Assembly (NCBI GenBank): GCA_965153455.1
Contig: OZ234503.1
Coordinates: 9,305,118 to 9,369,117 of the forward strand
DNA length: 64,000 nt
From: Sphagnum compactum
Lineage: Eukaryota; Bryophyta; Sphagnopsida; Sphagnales
Direction: 5' to 3'
How positions within the stretch are numbered: position 1 is the first letter of the stretch; the number at the start of each line of letters is the position of its first letter. Shown in pieces: positions 36,289 through 48,331 of this stretch. Below the pieces are notes generated by a model, which worked only from the letters and a program-made list of their open reading frames with translations, did not search any database and was not told the origin of the DNA. The translations under genes were made by a program, and so were the position numbers.

Positions 36289-36859
36289 TTGGTTTTTTAG
36301 TATCATTTCAGAGCTCGAATTTTTTTTGTAGAAATGGATTGAAAAATTGAAAACATTACACGTTGTTAGGTTGAATACTGGTTTCATAGGAGAGGAAATA
36401 TGAATATAATATCGGGTGCCCACCCGATTCTTAGATTCAAATATTTTGTTAGGCATGTTTACTAGAGATGATACACAAAGTTCTAATTTTCAAAAGATAG
36501 GGTGTTGGATTCTACTTTGTGTGTGAAGATAAATAAACAAGAATGATAGTCAATTGAATCTTCTTGTAGTCGAAATAAGGATTGTTCTACACTTGTAGTA
36601 TGTAGGGTAATTGCTACCCCACATTTTCATCACGTGCAATTGATGTTGATGGAGATTGAAATTGTTGAATTGTATTTAAATTGAGTTCTTTAGCCCTACT
36701 TTTAATTTGTTGGATGATATAGAGGACAATGTATCATAGTATTATTTGAAAAAAATCTGATTTCGTTATTATTTATATGTTTGGTTATGCTAACCTCTTT
36801 TGGTTATGCAGGTCATTCCCTTTTGTCCATCTGCATCAGTGTCAGAGATTTTGTTCTGT

Positions 36860-37150
36860 CCTTCTTCCTCGAAAAAATTTATTCTTAACGTGAATGGTGT
36901 TTTGTGCTATTTTCCGTAGCATGTTGTTTTACAAGGGAAGCAATGTGTGAGGGGGAGAAATATTGATAGCACTAAAGTGGAAGCAAGAATTGGAATTCAA
37001 CATTTTCTTGCTCATGCATTGAAAAAGTTTTATATTGGAATTTAGTCTTGTATGTTGATTGAGGATGTTATGGAAGTTCTTACTTTGCTATTGCCACAAG
37101 ATTTTCTTGACCAATTTGTTTTCATTCGGGGGCATGAACAATGTTCAATA
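36860..37150 (+). pseudogene. FCP1/NIF-like family, N-terminal half of the domain
   Basis: The plus frame reads KKFILNVNGVLCYFP, stop, VVLQGKQCVRGRNID..., KKFYIGI, stop, and LLPQDFLDQFVFIRGHEQC. The first segment corresponds to the DxDG/T nucleophile motif of FCP1-type phosphatases (LDLDGTL), with both acidic positions changed to N here. In-frame TAG codons are at 36,917 and 37,043. Non-functional; plant genomes I recall carry many such copies. Confidence 0.6.
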
Positions 37151-40100
37151 ACATCAAATCAATTCATGGCTATAATTTGACTCCCATAACTTTTTGCATT
37201 AAGCTTTTCCACCCCCCACTTTTCTTACTTACATGCTTGTTGCCATAATGATGAAAAAAAATAAATTCTCACAAACACTAATGCAAAATTTGCTACCTTC
37301 AACAATTGTTTCTCTAAATGCAAATAATAGAAGTTTGTTTGAAAAATCAATTCTGTAAATTATTTGTAATAGTTTTTTAGAGAGTGGTGTTCAAGTGTAG
37401 CAGGTGTAAAATGGATGGTGTAAGATGGTGCAATACTAAACAAACCTAATAACCTCTTGCTAGTAATGCTAATATGTGTAAAACAAGTTCCCACACACAT
37501 CAACTCAAAATCTCAAAGCAATTGGCAATAATATGAAAGGTCATTGATCACTGATTAGATTGGTTGTAAAATAATACACACAATATCTAAATCCAATTGC
37601 ATACCTTGTTGTTACAATATAATTTCAACCTAGTTTTTTTTGCTTGAGTCTAGCTTGTTGTTTTAATCTTAATGGTCTTCCACTAATTGAAGCTATTGTG
37701 CATCCACCTAATGTCACAATTCGAATTGAGGTAGAACTAAGTTGTAAATAATTTTCAACGATTGTTGTAATTGTTGGATGCACATCAATTTTTCAATCTT
37801 TAAAATGAATGTGAAAAGACGAGTTAGTGCATTAGCCTCCAAAGCTGATACATAAAAAATCATATGAATGCTTTTGTAATTCTAATTGTTTCCTAACCTT
37901 TAATATTATTTCTTCCATGCCTTGCACTTGCGTCCAAGCTTAATGGATCCACCCACAAAATTGAGGTTTAAGGTTTCTCATCTTGAAATTAATGTGTGGC
38001 TTTTGTCCATCACATATTTGCTATTTGATAACAAATGTAGTCCATTTGTTAAAATTCACCTTGAAAGCATGTTTCAAAGCTTGTTGTATGATAACATCTA
38101 TAGGTTACAATTCACTAGTACAAATAGTAGGAACAAACATTACAACGATGTTTGAATGTTCCTATTTGATACCATCAAAAAGTTCCTAACTTTTGTGAAC
38201 ACTTCAATAGTCAATTAGCCATACAAGCTTTTAATTTGCTTGTAAGTTGAGTTATTGAATTTAATTCTATCTAGGTAGGACCTAGCAAAATCTTATGGAC
38301 AAAATATTTTGGTTGTCTTTAGTGTTGATTAGTAATTCTCATTAAATGTAAAATCCCAACCTAATCTAATCCATTTCATTTTTCCATCATTTGAAGGTGG
38401 TAAACACTCGCGGGTTGAACTTGTGAATACAACCTAGCAAGGTAATAAATATTCATTTACAATTAAAGAGATTGCCATAGTGACTTGTTCTCCACCCCTA
38501 ATATTTAATGTGTTCTATACCTTCGTTTTCCTAGGTCCTTCTTCCAACTATCAAAACAAGATGCACCTTGGAAGAATGGAATAAACTTTAACTAGGTAAG
38601 TCATTTTGTGCACCATGTTGCTACCTTGTTCCTATCAATTTGCTAACATTTTGTTGGTTGTTATTGTTGCCATGTAAAAGTCCAAGTCATGTAATGTTTT
38701 AATAATTTCTTGGTCCATTTTCTAGTGATAATAAAACCTCCATGATGATCACTTTAGAAAGTCTTAACATCAATTTGGAATCCACCATACCTCCTAAAAT
38801 TGGTTGAACTATAAAGGTAGTAAGGATTGTCCGGTAGAATGTAAACACTCAATCATGAGCCACACCCATCCCCTTAGGCCATGACATTTTATTATTCCAA
38901 AAGAATTCTTAAATTTTTTCAATATGTCTTTCTAAAAATATTTTATAAATTCATTTTAAAAAAATTATTACACTAAGGTTTATATAAAAATTTGTCGAAA
39001 ATGTGTCATTTTCAAATCTTTTCAAATTGTGGGTTGGGCATTTTTATTGTTTAAAATTATTAGTTACAATTTATTTTTTAAATTGGGTTATTTTTATTCA
39101 TTAGATTGATTTCATAGGATATGTATATATAAAAAAAAGTAATATAAAAATTTTTATTTATAAATACTCAAAACTAAGATGCTTTGATACATGTTAACAA
39201 AACAACACTCAACACTTCTCATCTTTGACAACATTGTCATAGTTGTGTTAACTAAATAGATGAATTAACACACTCTATTGGAACTTTTCAATCCCCATTT
39301 CTACTTTCCAAAGCATCTCCATCAAAAACAAAACTAAGCATGGCATTAAACCTTATGCTATTCTGTACATCTTTCCCTCCCTCTCACCTCATGTGCAAGC
39401 AAAGCCCTTTACAAAAGGGTACCCAAATCTTGAAAAATAAAGTTAAAAATAAACCTCAAGAAATCAAAAATCCCCACATTTAAAAAATTAAGAAATAATT
39501 TTAGTCAATATTGATAGAGTAAATATATACATATTGATACATGATTTTACATCATTGCCAAATATTTTTAAATTTGAATAATAATCTGAGTATTTCCCAA
39601 AAAATTGGTCAAAACTGATTTTGAAAAATAAAATAATTATTCTTCAATAAAGTTTCTACAGTATCCTATAATCCATACCGTGTCTCAAACCAAGAAACAT
39701 CCATCTATGCTTCTCCATCATAATCTCTATAAATTAAAAATAATATTTTCAAACTATTGTATTTCAATTCCATATGCTTAGGGTTGAAGATAGTGAGGGG
39801 AGAAATATAAGGAGGCTAAACTTGAACTTTAAATATCAAGATAATTGAAAGTGGGAAGGAAAAGGAGCAACAAGTGTTGTTAATGCATTGTAGGTTTAGG
39901 AGAGTAATTGTGCCATGGATGATGAAAAATACAAAGACAATGAGAGAGCTTGACGCCTCAAACTTGCAAGTAGGGTTGATTTAGCATTTCCTAAACACAT
40001 TTCAACACTCTTTAGAAATTTCAAGTGGGGCTCATTTTGGGCCACTTTGGATACGACTCAGCAATTTCACTATTTTAAAATCTCAAGACATAACTTTCAA

Positions 40101-41035
40101 GTGGGGTTGATTCCAGGTGGATTAGAATACAACAGAGCAAAATTTTCTAGAAATTGTAGAGAAATTTCTATGCTTGAAATTCGAAAGAGGATTCTACAAA
40201 TTTGGAGTGGTTTGTGTAGTGACAGTTTTGGAACTTGAGGATTGATAATTTTTGCCATATAAAATCATGGTTTTGCAAGAGCATAACTTTTTTATACAAA
40301 TGATTTTTCTAGCTTAAAATACAATAAACCCCCTTTATAATCATGCCCTTGATGACCACTTTTTTTTGTGACACTAATGAATGAATTGTGATTTAAACAT
40401 GTATACTCACATTCCATATAAACCCTTACAAGATTGTGACTATAGGTAAAAAAATAAAAATTTAAATTTAAAAACATTTCTTTTATGGTAGAATAAATTG
40501 GTGTCAATCGTTTAAATTTTTTACATGGATTATTCTAAGCTCTACCATGCATTATTAGTCTTGAAGAAGGTTGTGATTTTTGATTACTTTAATGTTATGA
40601 TTTACATTGAATTTGAGCTCCTTAACTATTAGCTTGTGTATCTTGTCAATTAGATTTTTGCAATTAAATTTTTTTGTTTTCTTGACAACTTCGCACATCT
40701 TTTGCTTGTTTACATTAGAAAGTTTTTTTTTTTTTTTTTTCAATTAAATTCAGTGTTGTTAGTTTACACACCTTGAACACAAAAAAACACTAAGAATGCC
40801 AAAAGGAACTTCAGTTTACAAACCTTAATATTTGCTCTAAATTTTCCCCATTTTAAGTCACATTTACAAAAAAAAACTTTGTAAATATTTTGTGCTACTA
40901 ACAAATGTGATAGTGACTCTAAAAAATGGTGTTTCCTACTAAACCAAATGGTTACCAAGAAATGTGTGACACAAACAAAAATGTGACTAAAATGAACGTA
41001 ATTATAAAGGGTGTTTATTGTATATAGTATACATG
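37151..41035. other. AT-rich spacer
   Basis: No gene recognised. A segment at about 38,846-39,010 resembles the reverse complement of about 60,430-60,660 (shared GAGCCACACC and AAAAGAATT..TAAATTTTTT parts), a dispersed repeat. Near-duplicate short segments with CAAGTGGGG lie at about 40,020 and 40,098. A T18 run is at 40,723-40,740. Confidence 0.4.
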
Positions 41036-41045
41036 TAGGGTTTGA

Positions 41046-41593
41046 TTGGAGACCTCGAATGCGATCATCTTTCAAGCAATATCTTACAAGTGTAGCCTAT
41101 GCTGTTGGCCAAGTGCGAACCGGTTACTTTTCAACTATTTTTTCCTTTCAAAACCAGTTTTTTGTAATTTAATTAATTTTTTTAGTGATATAAATTACTC
41201 AAAATTCAATATATCTCTCACTTTAGTTCTAAAAAATTTCAGATCACATTTGTTAAATCCTACTCATTGAGGGCTTTCTAACAATATCAAGAGCACACTC
41301 AGATTCTTCTACAATTTTTAGTTTTGATTTAAATAAATTTTCAATGAAAAAAATGTTCAATATTCAATAACTTGTCCATGGTAGGCTGCAACATTATGAA
41401 ACCAATTGGGTGCACCATGAAGGGTTTTTCCAACCGCACCAAGACCCCTGATGGGATCATCTTTCAAGCATTGTCTTATATTCATTTCTGACTTTGGTCC
41501 TTGAATGTGGTGCATTGACTCAATAAGCACAGCACTAGTGATACATGATAGTATATATGTGATGGTACTGCAGCTGTAACCAGTGTTAATCAA
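41046..41593 (-). pseudogene. Two related unidentified peptide fragments
   Basis: On the minus strand, [12 protein letters not shown] (about 41,046-41,085) and RQCLKDDPIRGLGAVGK (about 41,423-41,475) share a CLKDD-IRGL core 400 bases apart. The second continues as a coherent stretch to a stop at 41,357. Either duplicated exons or fragments of a repeat protein; not recognised. Confidence 0.3.
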
Positions 41594-43470
41594 GTATTAA
41601 AAACTGTTTCTAGGCTATAGGTTACCTAGGGGTAGGGTTTAGGCTATTTGGAAACTTACAAAGTATCTCAAGCTGATTCATGTGCTGGCCATATAAATAT
41701 TTGAAAATTATAGAATAGTTTGTGTTTTAAAATAAACTTAAATACTACAACATTTCTAATTGCAAATTTATGCAAGGTATGTCATTATATTATTAATCGA
41801 CCAATATGAAAAAAGTAAGAACAGATTGTGAAGGAGGAAAAAAAAAAAAGAGTCTTGAAGGGTATGAAAAGTTTGAAAATTGAAAAATCATCCAGGTTCT
41901 TTGAAAAAAATAGTTTGAAAAAACTGGGGCAGCCGTCATTGAAAAAAAAAGTGATACCCGCCCAACACTGGTTGTAACTCCTTGGTAGGCACTGTACACT
42001 TTGTAAGAAGAGTTGCATTGGAGTGTAGGCTGCCAAAGAGGATAGATCTAGATGGATGGATGTGGAAAATCTATAGCCACAAATTCATGCATCTATCTAT
42101 TATAGTTAAGTATTATGGATGTGGAGAATGACTTTTCAGCATATTATACCTGAAGTCAAAGTGGGAGGTTCAATGTAGCTAGAAGTTATCAAATTCCAAT
42201 GAGCAGTGTTTGAGAAGCTCTCAGGCATAATTGCAGATCTGTTTTGTGCAATCAAAAATTGGGAAAATACTCTTCAATGTCATCAGCAGAAAAATTATTT
42301 CTTCCGAGTTGGTAATTTTTGTATCTTTGTTTCCTGGTGGGGTGATCAAACAAGCTGCTGTATGTGCAATCAGTTCAAGATCAGACGTAGAACTTTGGGA
42401 CCAAGCAACTTTTGGTGTCTCTAGAGTTTTTCTATTGCAGAGGGACTTGCATAAATAATTGTGCACAGTTGTAGATCCGGAGCTTCTTATAAGTTATGAC
42501 TACACTCTGTCTTATCACAGTTTTAAGTACTTAGCTGTAATTAGCTGGAGAAGAATTCGTCGTATACAGTACTTGTCTCTGGCCTTAAAGAGAGACTTGA
42601 TGCTCAAGAACTGATCATACATCAAGTTGCAAGATCTCTACCTAGATGGAGTAACATTTAGGAGATGGTTAAACAGTTGAAGGATAATGTTGTTGGATCC
42701 AACAGACATGCAGCCAGTTCTGGAGCACAAATGTTTTGAATTCCAACTGGTGTGTACAAGCTTGGATCAATACACTTGCTGCTGCAAAGCTTGGTAGATT
42801 CACAGGTACATTCATGCAATCAATCACAGATGATCAGAAGAAGAAAGCCTGAACCAGTTACAATTTACAACAATGACAAGAATAATGTTCAGACGAAAGC
42901 AGGCTTGCACTTTAGTGCAAAATTCAAATACAGCCAAGTCACTAAGTCCTTACAACAATTGCACTGCAACATGATCTTTCTATATATGTTCACAAGAAAG
43001 AATCAAAAGAAACCAGTTGAACCAGAAAATTCTATTCTTTTCTTCTTTTGTGTGTTAAGAACTGGACATGTATGACCCAAAAGCATTCATGAAGATTCTT
43101 ACACAAGTTTGAACCCTCAAACTTTTCAAAACACATGCTGACAAAACTCATTAAGAACATTCATGAAGCTCTCTCTAGAGTGTGTCAAAGTTTGACACAT
43201 TCAATTTACTACAATGTTACAATCTTGAATCTCTTGCAGCTGGCAAAAGTTCAGCACACTGCAACGTTAGATCAATTCCTTAATGAAAAGTATGAATTTT
43301 ATTGCAAGGTTCAAACTTCAAAAGTTCTATGGCTGCCAATGTAATTTTTTTTTTGAGATCCTAGAGATGAGCAACAACAACTGATCATCTCCTCCCTTGA
43401 GAGCTGCGGACTTGCACAAAAAAAATGTCCCAGTACTGAACACATGCAGATCACTGTACTACAAGACTGA
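41594..43470. other. Spacer 3' of the F-box gene
   Basis: A few short ORFs (42,206-42,466; 42,752-43,075) lack recognisable motifs. A perfect inverted repeat TGTGTCAAA.TTTGACACA is at about 43,181-43,199. The F-box 3' UTR should extend leftward from 43,470; its end was not fixed. Confidence 0.4.
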
Positions 43471-44961
43471 TCAGATACCCAAGCGGGGTGTGAAAGGAAG
43501 GCCTACAATGCGATCCACCCGCTTGCCATGCACACCAAGGAGTAGGAACCTAGGAAGCCATGTCCAAGTGCCATCCACCAAATGGTACATAACGGCCTCA
43601 TTTCCTGAATCACTCATGAGGAAGATTCTGCCACTCTGGTAGAAACAGTTCAAAGTGTGTTTTGAATTAGCTTGTTTGTTGGGAAGAAATACTCGCACAT
43701 TTGTATACATTGTGGAAACCAAGGTGGGTTCTTCTATCACTTCTTGCTGCAGTAGTCCGCTACGTACCACCTGCTCTGGTCCCGGCAACTCATAGATCGA
43801 AACCTCACAGTTACAAATGTTGTCGACAAGGAGAACCCGGTCTTCGGATGCCACTAGATGGGGTAATGGCCACCCCAGGTTCAAATCCTTCCACTGTTGG
43901 GGTTTGCGGAGGAGTGTTATCATATTTCCCGTTTGCAGCACATATGCTACGCACACACCAGAGACGAAAGAGATCATGTAGAGCACGCCCTTGCAGTAAG
44001 TGCTCAAAACGGCTGGAACTTCAGTGTACGCCACCACTAGATTGACTCTCCGAGATGCGAATACCATCACGGGAAAGTCTTCGGTGGCCGGGACATCCAC
44101 AGGAGCACTCCATGCCTTGGTTCTGGAGTCGTAGATACGAAGCACGTTGTGGTACAGTCTCTCGGGTCTACGTCCTGCTTCACGCTCGGGTTTCCGTTTG
44201 TGCCAGTTCGACAACCCCATAACAATGAGCTGAAAGCTTGCTGAGCTCTGCTCTCTCCAATCAGCTGGGTTGTTGTTGTCAATGTTCCCAGCAGCTAGTG
44301 GCGGCACCTCTATCATCTCGTGTACAATTCCGTGGAATGTGCCATCTCTAGGAAGAACCATGAACTTCCTGTTGAACGGAGAACACATGATGTAAGCTGC
44401 TACACGCTGTGTGGTGTAGCAGATCACACCAGCACACGATCGCAGAGGCACTTTGGCATGAGGTGGTAGCCATGACAAATTGGGAGCTTGCTGCCATGCA
44501 TTCAGACCCAGGTTGAATGTCAACCCCAACCTGGTCCTAGGCTGCCGGCCCGTGCGGTTGGGGTAGAAAATTGGCGACTTTGCTGCCATTGTCTCTAACA
44601 CTGGTGATAACATTTGGAAGTGAGAGTCCATCGACACTCTAAAGTACCGCTTGTTGAAACAAACACATATGCTCAGATCTTTGAGCGACAGTATGCTCAT
44701 GATTCTTACAATGTAGTCCTCCGGGAGCTGTGAAGCAGGAATCCTGTTCTGCTGCAGAGTCGATGATGATCGTAGCACTGGTCGATGTGCAGGAGCTGAA
44801 GGACTCTGGGTCTGTTGTAGAGTCGAAGATAATCGTGGGCGCACTCGCCGATGGCCATCAGCTGCATCCATCTCAACCCATGTTTCAGCTCGGAAAGCTG
44901 CATCGCCTTCAACATACTCTGCAGCCAGGAGTAGCATATGGAAATTTCGTAGTTCCGACAT
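43471..44961 (-). CDS. F-box protein
   Basis: Probable substrate receptor of an SCF ubiquitin ligase. The intronless coding exon gives 496 residues. An F-box lies at about residues 78-115 (IPASQLPEDYIVRIMSILSL...), after a short S/Q/P-rich linker with a repeated SSTLQQ. The C-terminal 350 residues look like an F-box-associated beta-propeller or kelch-like region (LRIYDSRTKAWSAPVDVP, ASEDRVLLVDNI). The start is set at 44,961 (MSELRNF): the frame is open to an ATG at 44,997, but that ATG lies within a strong splice acceptor (TATGTTTTGCAG, ending at 44,987), so it is probably intronic. Subfamily and substrate are unknown. Upstream structure suggests a 5' UTR exon near 46,920-47,600. Confidence 0.85.
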   Translation of the reverse strand: MSELRNFHMLLLAAEYVEGDAAFRAETWVEMDAADGHRRVRPRLSSTLQQTQSPSAPAHRPVLRSSSTLQQNRIPASQLPEDYIVRIMSILSLKDLSICVCFNKRYFRVSMDSHFQMLSPVLETMAAKSPIFYPNRTGRQPRTRLGLTFNLGLNAWQQAPNLSWLPPHAKVPLRSCAGVICYTTQRVAAYIMCSPFNRKFMVLPRDGTFHGIVHEMIEVPPLAAGNIDNNNPADWREQSSASFQLIVMGLSNWHKRKPEREAGRRPERLYHNVLRIYDSRTKAWSAPVDVPATEDFPVMVFASRRVNLVVAYTEVPAVLSTYCKGVLYMISFVSGVCVAYVLQTGNMITLLRKPQQWKDLNLGWPLPHLVASEDRVLLVDNICNCEVSIYELPGPEQVVRSGLLQQEVIEEPTLVSTMYTNVRVFLPNKQANSKHTLNCFYQSGRIFLMSDSGNEAVMYHLVDGTWTWLPRFLLLGVHGKRVDRIVGLPFTPRLGI

Positions 44962-44985
44962 CTTCTTAGACCGGTTTCTGCAACT

Positions 44986-46920
44986 CCTGCAAAACATAAT
45001 TGATCAAGGATCTTAATTGAGGATGTATAACATACTTGCTGCAACTTGCACAACCATACAAAGCAACACATACATGACATCAATGCATGTGATTTCCAGT
45101 TTATCGACTCCAAACGAAATGCTTCCGGAAGAGGACAAGAAAATGCATGCTCCTACACGATGCATAGAATCCAATGCAAGGAAATGCAAGCTGGACTATG
45201 ACAAAACGGAAGGTCCCATGACTCATCGGCTAGCATTCGATCCTACAGCGCATCCATTGACATAACAACGCATGTGCACTTCTACTGGCATGACAACAAT
45301 GAGAAAAAAAGACGCGCTGCCATGAGCATATACATAAATCACATAAATCACTACATATCATATCACATACACATAGCTGAGGCCGAAGAGGAGAACCTCT
45401 GCAAGCAACAGTAGATCACTTCATGGGAAGATACATGCAGGAGCATCATACAGAAACAAGGATAGGAGAACCAGCTCTGCAAGCAACAGTAGACCACTTG
45501 GGACAATTGTACGAACATCATACAGAATAACAATAGGTCGAGAACCTCTGCAAGCAACAGTAGATCACTTCATGGGAAGATACATGCAGGAGCATCATAC
45601 AGAAACAAGGATAGGAGAACCAGCTCTGCAAGCAATAGTAGACCACTTGGGACAATTGTACGAACATCATACAGAATAACAATAGGTCGAGAACCTCTGC
45701 AAGCAACAGAAGGCCACTCAAGGAAGGATACATACACGAGCATCATACACAAACAACGATAGGAGAACCAGCCCAGCAAGCAACAGAAGAACATCAATTG
45801 CGACAATAAACACACGAGTTTCATTCAGAGCAACACGAGAATGTTTGCAAGCAAGCAAGCAACAATGGATCACATCATAACTTGGGATGACACATGTACA
45901 CGAACATAATACAGAACAACAACAATAGGAGAACCTCTGCAAGCAAGCAAACAAGCAACAGTAGATCACGTACAAATCTTGCACGAGCATAATACAGAAC
46001 AACGACAACAGGAGAACCTCTGTAAGCAAGCAACCAACCAACCACGCAACCAACAAACAGTAGATCACTTCGGAAGACACTTGCACGAGCATAATACAGA
46101 ACAACGACAACAGGAGAACCTCTGTAAGCAAGCAACCAACCAACCACGCAACCAACAAACAGTAGATCACCTGGGAAGACACTTGCACGAGCATAATACA
46201 GAACAACGACAACAGGAGAACCTCTGTAAGCAACCAACCAACCAACCACGCAACCAACAAACAGTAGATCACCTGGGAAGACACTTGCACGAGCATAATA
46301 CAGAACAACGACAACAGGAGAACCTCTGTAAGCAACCAACCAACCAACCACGCAACCAACAAACAGTAGATCACCTGGGAAGACACTTGCACGAGCATAA
46401 TACAGAACAACGACAACAGGAGAACCTCTGTAAGCAACCAACCAACCAACCAACAAACAGTAGATCACTTGGGAAGACACTTGCACGAGCACAATGCAGA
46501 ACAAAAATTGGAGAACCAGCAGCTCTGCAAGCAACAACAACAGTTAACAACAGTTTGTATAAGATGATGATCACTTGGGAAGATACTTGGAAGAGGATCA
46601 TACAAAGCAGCAGCAATAACAACAACAACACACTTGTTAGAGCGATGAAATACATGTATGAAAAACCATAGAATGATGCACAATATAAAGAGCGATATAC
46701 ATGAAGCCGCATGAAGGATTAAACTTTCTCAACGCATCAAGTAAGAAAACTCACCCCTGGGTTTCCATCGAGTACAACCATCCATCGCCTACTAATACAG
46801 AATGGATCGGAACATGGATCGAAACATCAGATGCAAAATGCAAGAAAAGAAAAGAAAAGAAAACACTAGTGTACTGAAAGGGAAACAAATCCATGCGCAT
46901 GGGCGATATGAATACTCACC
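44986..46920 (-). other. Probable 5' UTR intron of the F-box gene
   Basis: On the minus strand a GTGAGT donor follows the pyrimidine-rich leader at 46,919, and an acceptor (TTTTGCAG) ends at 44,987. A second GTGAGT donor lies at 46,754. The intron would be about 1.75-1.93 kb and consists largely of minisatellite. RNA evidence is lacking. Confidence 0.55.
45380..46560. repeat. Compound minisatellite (149-bp and 102-bp units)
   Basis: Units starting GAGAACCTCTGCAAGCAACA recur at 45,391, 45,540 and 45,689 (149-bp period). Units starting TTGCACGAGCATAATACAG recur at 45,979, 46,081, 46,183, 46,285 and 46,387 (exact 102-bp period), then 46,481 after a 94-bp unit. All units share a core with AAGCAACAGTAGATCAC and ACAG..CAA...GGAGAACC, so both periods derive from one ancestor. 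Because 102 is divisible by three, long open frames appear on both strands without coding meaning. Confidence 0.95.
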
Positions 46921-47600
46921 ACTGATACAATTCGCGATTCAACTCGCTGAAGAAAGCAGAGCGATTCAACGAAAATCACTGTGATTCAACGTTGTAGGAG
47001 CAGCAGCACGCGTGCGGGCTCGATCGGTTACACTCGCGGATTGACATTAACAATTAGAAAGAAAGAAAGAAAAAAGAACTGCTCTGCATAAAACAGTTGG
47101 AAGCTCTATGCGCGAATTAGGCTACTGGAATCTCAGAGCTGAGGAGGAGGAGGAGGAACAGGGGAAGAACATAAAACAGTTGCAAGGTCCACGCGAGAAT
47201 TAGGCTACTCGATCTGAGACCATATTCTCAAAGCTTTAGAGGAGGAGGACGAGGAGCAAGGGACCACTACAACAGTTCTCAGGGCTACTGCAGAGGAGGA
47301 GGAGGAGGAACAGCGGACGACTGACGAACTGGTGCTTGTTGCTGCCCGAATTAACCTATTTGTATCTCTCACGAATGGCAGAGCTGCAGCGGCGCATGAC
47401 GATTACAGGATGACGACGAGGGGAAGAAAAAGAGCAGTAGATCATCAAGATCACGATGAAAACCCATAAAACAAAATATCCTACAAAACCAAAGCTATGC
47501 AAACCACAAACTGAGCTCTCAGAACACTAACAACGTCTTACGTCTTTTGGAAAGACAAAACGAAAATGAAGTTTACATTTGCACCGCACTCCCCGCTTTG
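46920..47600 (-). promoter_or_regulatory. Leader exon and proximal promoter of the F-box gene
   Basis: The minus strand is rich in CCTCCT and TTCTTTC tracts, typical of a plant 5' leader, ending at the donor at 46,920. A short upstream ORF begins ATGCGCCGCTGC near 47,400. A weak TATA-like TTAAAAAG is near 47,612, but no strong TATA box. The whole block lies in the tandem duplication. Confidence 0.45.
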
Positions 47601-48317
47601 GGAACTCTTTTTAATGGGCTGTGAAGGTATCCGTGCTGGTTGGACATCGCTTTTGTTTTATTTTAGATAATTACCAATCTCTTGAATTAGTGCGGTGGGT
47701 TGAAGAGATCATGGCAAAGGAATTTTTTTAAATTATATGGTTAGCTAGCAACCATGATAATTACCCATGATCAGCTATGATAATTAACCATGCTAGGACA
47801 AATTTCAGCCATGTTATGATCAATTTTAGCCATGGTATGATATTAATTAGCATATTTCATTCCATGTATTTATGTAATCTATGTGTGATGATATAACTCT
47901 ATAATCCATTCTCTCCATTTTTTTCACCTCATCACCTAGCTTGAATCATTAAGATCACAGTGCAGAATTTGGTTATTTGCAATTCAAAACTATTACTCCT
48001 CCAAGCCCTCAAATCCTCTAGTGGTCAATGTAATTTGTTAATCATGCTCAAGTGTACAAAATATGTGAATAATTAAATACTTTGATCATGTAATACAAAT
48101 CCATTTGAAATATTTTATGTATTGATCATACATGTGTGTACATAATTATGTATGTGAATGTATTGATCACGCACATACATGTTGCATACAAAAATATGTG
48201 AATTGAAGTGTTGAGATCATGTACATGCAAAACTTATATATAGGTGTTGATCATATGTATACCCAATTTTGTGAATGTGTTTTAATCATGTAAACAAGTT
48301 ATGTGCAAATGGGTACC
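47099..48317. repeat. Segmental tandem duplication, copy 1
   Basis: Runs from GGAAGCTCT to the GGGTACC at 48,317 and is repeated almost exactly at 48,332-49,603. Holds the probable leader and promoter of the F-box gene, and an AT-rich tract with repeated CATGATAATTA motifs. Confidence 0.95.
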
Positions 48318-48331
48318 AGCCCCAATTCTGT

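Noticed and set aside
44962-44997. Upstream ATG extending the F-box protein by 12 residues
   Set aside because: The ATG lies inside a strong splice acceptor motif (TATGTTTTGCAG), so it is more likely intronic.
45718-46671. Long ORFs on both strands (up to 243 codons) with leucine/valine or glutamine/asparagine repeats
   Set aside because: They are produced by the 102-bp tandem repeat, whose period is divisible by three; similar frames exist on both strands and the region is probably intronic.
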